Shown: positions 62,447-64,000 of the stretch, in pieces
Numbering within the stretch: the first letter of the stretch is position 1
How the letters are laid out: each line of letters opens with the position of its first letter
Assembly: GCF_009720735.1 (NCBI RefSeq)
Contig: NZ_WNKU01000010.1
Span: 59,144 to 123,143 of the forward strand
Source of the DNA: Heliobacterium mobile
GTDB taxonomy: Bacteria; Bacillota; Desulfitobacteriia; Heliobacteriales; Heliobacteriaceae
Direction: 5' to 3'
DNA: 64,000 bases
Position numbers and translations under genes: made by a program
The notes under the pieces: model-generated
What the model was told of the DNA's origin: nothing
The model's database searches: none
What the model saw: only the letters and a program-made list of their open reading frames with translations

Positions 62447-62479
62447 AGACAATATTTTCATCAGGACGATATTTTCATC
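62447..62479. repeat. Short tandem direct repeat
   Basis: Two 16-base copies, AGACAATATTTTCATC (62447-62462) and GGACGATATTTTCATC (62464-62479), 14 of 16 identical. Just downstream of the small membrane protein gene on the minus strand. Confidence 0.5.
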
Positions 62480-62489
62480 CAATATCTGT

Positions 62490-62690
62490 TCAAAGGTAAT
62501 AATAGATCAGGAACATTGTTGCCGTGGTAACCACTGAGGTAATCATGCTACCGACAACGTAACAGCAACCCTCGCTAAGTTTATGATGCCGTAGACTCTT
62601 TTTAATCCTATATAGATGCGGAAAAGCGACCACTTGAGTGTAGTTGGGAAAATAACCGTACCGGACAAGAGAAATTCTTTTTGCTAACAT
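62490..62690 (-). CDS. Small membrane protein of 66 residues, function unknown
   Basis: The ATG at 62690 has GGGGAGGGG about nine bases upstream, and gives MLAKRISLVRYGYFPNYTQV. A basic middle (LYRIKKSLRHHKLSEGCC) is followed by one C-terminal membrane segment (YVVGSMITSVVTTATMFLIY). The frame continues upstream to 62741 but without a ribosome site. It lies alone between the phosphorelay genes and sigK. Small, basic, membrane-anchored proteins are common in spores; that role is only a possibility. Family unknown. Confidence 0.55.
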   Translation of the reverse strand: MLAKRISLVRYGYFPNYTQVVAFPHLYRIKKSLRHHKLSEGCCYVVGSMITSVVTTATMFLIYYYL

Positions 62691-63036
62691 TTGAATCGCC
62701 CCTCCCCTTAATTTAAAAATGTCTGTAAGTTCGAAGGTCAAATCCTTTCTTTAGAGAATGTTCCCCAGTTTAGCATGGACCGTACCCTTTTTTACGAATC
62801 GGTATGTACCAGACTCGTATGTTCGATTGTTCAAACAATATCCTCTGTTAATATTATCGATTACTTATGTGATTTTCTTTAGCGATTAATAGATTTTTAA
62901 AAATATTTTTTCTACAATGTTTTTTGTCACCTGGGATTTTATTCTACATGCCGAATGGGGGATGTTAGATATGTCAAAAACCGCAGTGTTTCACTGCGGT
63001 TTTTCGTCGGTTATGTGATTGTTAGACAATACCGTA
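62691..63036. other. Intergenic region before sigK's 3' end
   Basis: About 345 A+T-rich bases. It contains the sigK terminator (62976-63004) and the upstream region of the small membrane protein gene. No gene or clear promoter was seen. Confidence 0.45.
62976..63004 (-). terminator. Intrinsic terminator after sigK (bidirectional)
   Basis: AAAAACCGCAGTG-ttt-CACTGCGGTTTTT, a 13-bp stem with T runs on both strands. Confidence 0.9.
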
Positions 63037-63744
63037 CTACGCCCCATCAACAGTTCCCAGATCCTTCATCAGCTTTTGAACGGCCCTCTTTTCAATCCGG
63101 CTTACATAGCTGCGGGAAATCCCTAAGTTTCGGGCGATCTCCCGCTGTGTCTGCCGGCAGCCACTCAAGAGCCCATAACGAAGTTCAATCACATAGCGTT
63201 CTCGCTTGCTCAGGCGCTTCAGCTTGCTGAGTAAGCGGGCCTGTTCCATAGCGTTTTCCACTACATCAGACACCGTTTCCGGATCGGTACCGAGGATGTC
63301 GATCAGGGTGATTTCATTCCCCTCTTTATCTACGCCAATGGGGTCGTACAGAGAGACTTCCCCGCGAGTTTTTTTCATAGCCCGCAGGTGCATGAGGATT
63401 TCATTCTCAATGCACCGTGCTGCATACGTAGCCAGTTTCGTCCCTTTGTCGGCGTTATAGGTGTTGATCGCTTTAATCAGGCCGATCGTACCGATGGAAA
63501 TGAGGTCGTCATTGTTTTCCCCAGTGCCGTCGAACTTCTTCACCAAATGGGCTACGAGGCGTAAGTTATGTTCGATCAATTTATTACGGGCCTGTTCATC
63601 GCCCTCTTGCAACCGCACGAGACAGTCGGCCTCCTCTGGTTCAGAGAGCGGTTGGGGAAAAGCATTATTAGAGATATAACTCAATAGAGCAGTGATTCCT
63701 TTGATAAAGGGAATGAGCAAGGCCCCCACGATCGTAGGTATCAT
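63037..63744 (-). CDS. sigK: Sporulation sigma factor SigK
   Basis: A 235-residue late mother-cell sigma factor. An N-terminal hydrophobic pro-sequence ([20 protein letters not shown]) is followed by [20 protein letters not shown], region 2 ([20 protein letters not shown] then [17 protein letters not shown]), and region 4 with [20 protein letters not shown] and [18 protein letters not shown]. The reading frame is whole, with no sign of a skin-type insertion. The ATG at 63744 is seven bases after GGAGG; a GTG immediately upstream is possible. Confidence 0.94.
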   Translation of the reverse strand: MIPTIVGALLIPFIKGITALLSYISNNAFPQPLSEPEEADCLVRLQEGDEQARNKLIEHNLRLVAHLVKKFDGTGENNDDLISIGTIGLIKAINTYNADKGTKLATYAARCIENEILMHLRAMKKTRGEVSLYDPIGVDKEGNEITLIDILGTDPETVSDVVENAMEQARLLSKLKRLSKRERYVIELRYGLLSGCRQTQREIARNLGISRSYVSRIEKRAVQKLMKDLGTVDGA

Positions 63745-63775
63745 CACGCCACCTCCGGTCAGAATGCTGTCTTAC

Positions 63776-63783
63776 ATTGTATG
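63776..63783 (-). promoter_or_regulatory. Sigma-E-like -10 element of sigK
   Basis: CATACAAT on the minus strand (63783-63776), an exact match to the sigma-E -10 consensus, 31 bases before the sigK ATG. The -35 region (around GGCACCGTA) is weak; sigK is sigma-E dependent in Bacillus. Confidence 0.5.
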
Positions 63784-63908
63784 GAGGTGACTTTGGTACG
63801 GTGCCTGTCTTCTAGCTAATAACTAATTTTACCTCATAGAAATTTCATACCGTCTGCCTTTCCATCCTAAGATTGCTATCGATTCCTTCACTTATCAATA
63901 TATAATGG

Positions 63909-63943
63909 AAAAGCCTGAGGCATCTATTGTACCTCAGGCTTTT
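63909..63943. terminator. Bidirectional intrinsic terminator
   Basis: AAAAGCCTGAGG/CCTCAGGCTTTT, a perfect 12-bp stem with T runs on both strands. It probably ends a minus-strand gene beyond the right edge of the window. Confidence 0.85.
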
Positions 63944-64000
63944 GCCAATTCCGCTATATTCAGTTACACTAACTGGTTCAAGCTAAAATCCCAACTCTTA

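Noticed and set aside
63037..63744. A skin-type insertion in sigK
   Set aside because: The sigma factor frame is whole from the pro-sequence to the end of region 4.

Overview
The window looks like the chromosome of an endospore-forming anaerobic member of the Clostridia. It carries the whole spoIIIA operon, sigK, gerQ-cwlJ, asp23-amaP and a ferredoxin:NADP oxidoreductase fragment, and gene orders such as efp / CD1247-type gene / spoIIIA / accB-accC / asp23 / amaP / nusB are typical of that class. A heliobacterial or Peptococcaceae-like host is my guess from memory of these gene orders. No photosynthesis gene, rRNA, tRNA or CRISPR array is visible, so the window cannot settle it. Most genes lie on the minus strand and are described here in transcription order (high to low coordinate).

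Region 1 (1-18.5 kb) is a housekeeping and sporulation block: tldD, tldE, aroQ, pepP, efp, a CD1247-type zinc-ribbon gene, spoIIIAA-AH behind a sigma-E-like promoter, a carboxyltransferase fused to a biotin carrier (oadA-accB), accC, asp23, amaP, nusB, a TsaD-like paralogue and the start of nfnA. The fused gene contains a strong internal ribosome site exactly where a free-standing AccB would begin, so one gene may supply two biotin proteins.

Region 2 (18.6-27.1 kb) is a first type IV pilus / pseudopilus cluster (A): GspG-like pilin, pilM, pilB, pilC, a second GspG-like pilin, pilN, a PilO-like gene, four minor pilins and comFB. Its pilB is broken by a frameshift near 24340. Region 3 (27.2-34.6 kb) holds aroE-aroC-aroK-aroB, pyrF-pyrE-yqeG, a small plus-strand gene, and the germination pair cwlJ-gerQ, whose GerQ has a long Met/Pro-rich N-terminal extension. 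Region 4 (35-40 kb) has a chemoreceptor, an ABC-2 exporter and a secreted stalk-domain protein.

Region 5 (40.5-56 kb) is a second, intact type IV pilus system (B). A plus-strand, A+T-richer operon encodes three pilin-like proteins, one of them large and beta-structured. Facing it is a minus-strand operon of about twelve genes: secreted propeller-like protein, pilD, pilB, pilT, pilC, a sigma-70 family factor, pilM, pilN, pilO, pilP-like, a secretin-like protein with no outer-membrane barrel, and major pilin pilA. A decayed transposon lies between the two arms. The sigma factor and barrel-less secretin relative make this the most unusual part of the window.

Region 6 (56-64 kb) has a secreted protein of unknown function, a 45-residue gene with a sigma-E-like -10 element, a three-gene phosphorelay (sugar-type binding lipoprotein, hybrid histidine kinase, separate Hpt protein) with no ABC permease beside it, a small membrane protein, and an uninterrupted sigK.
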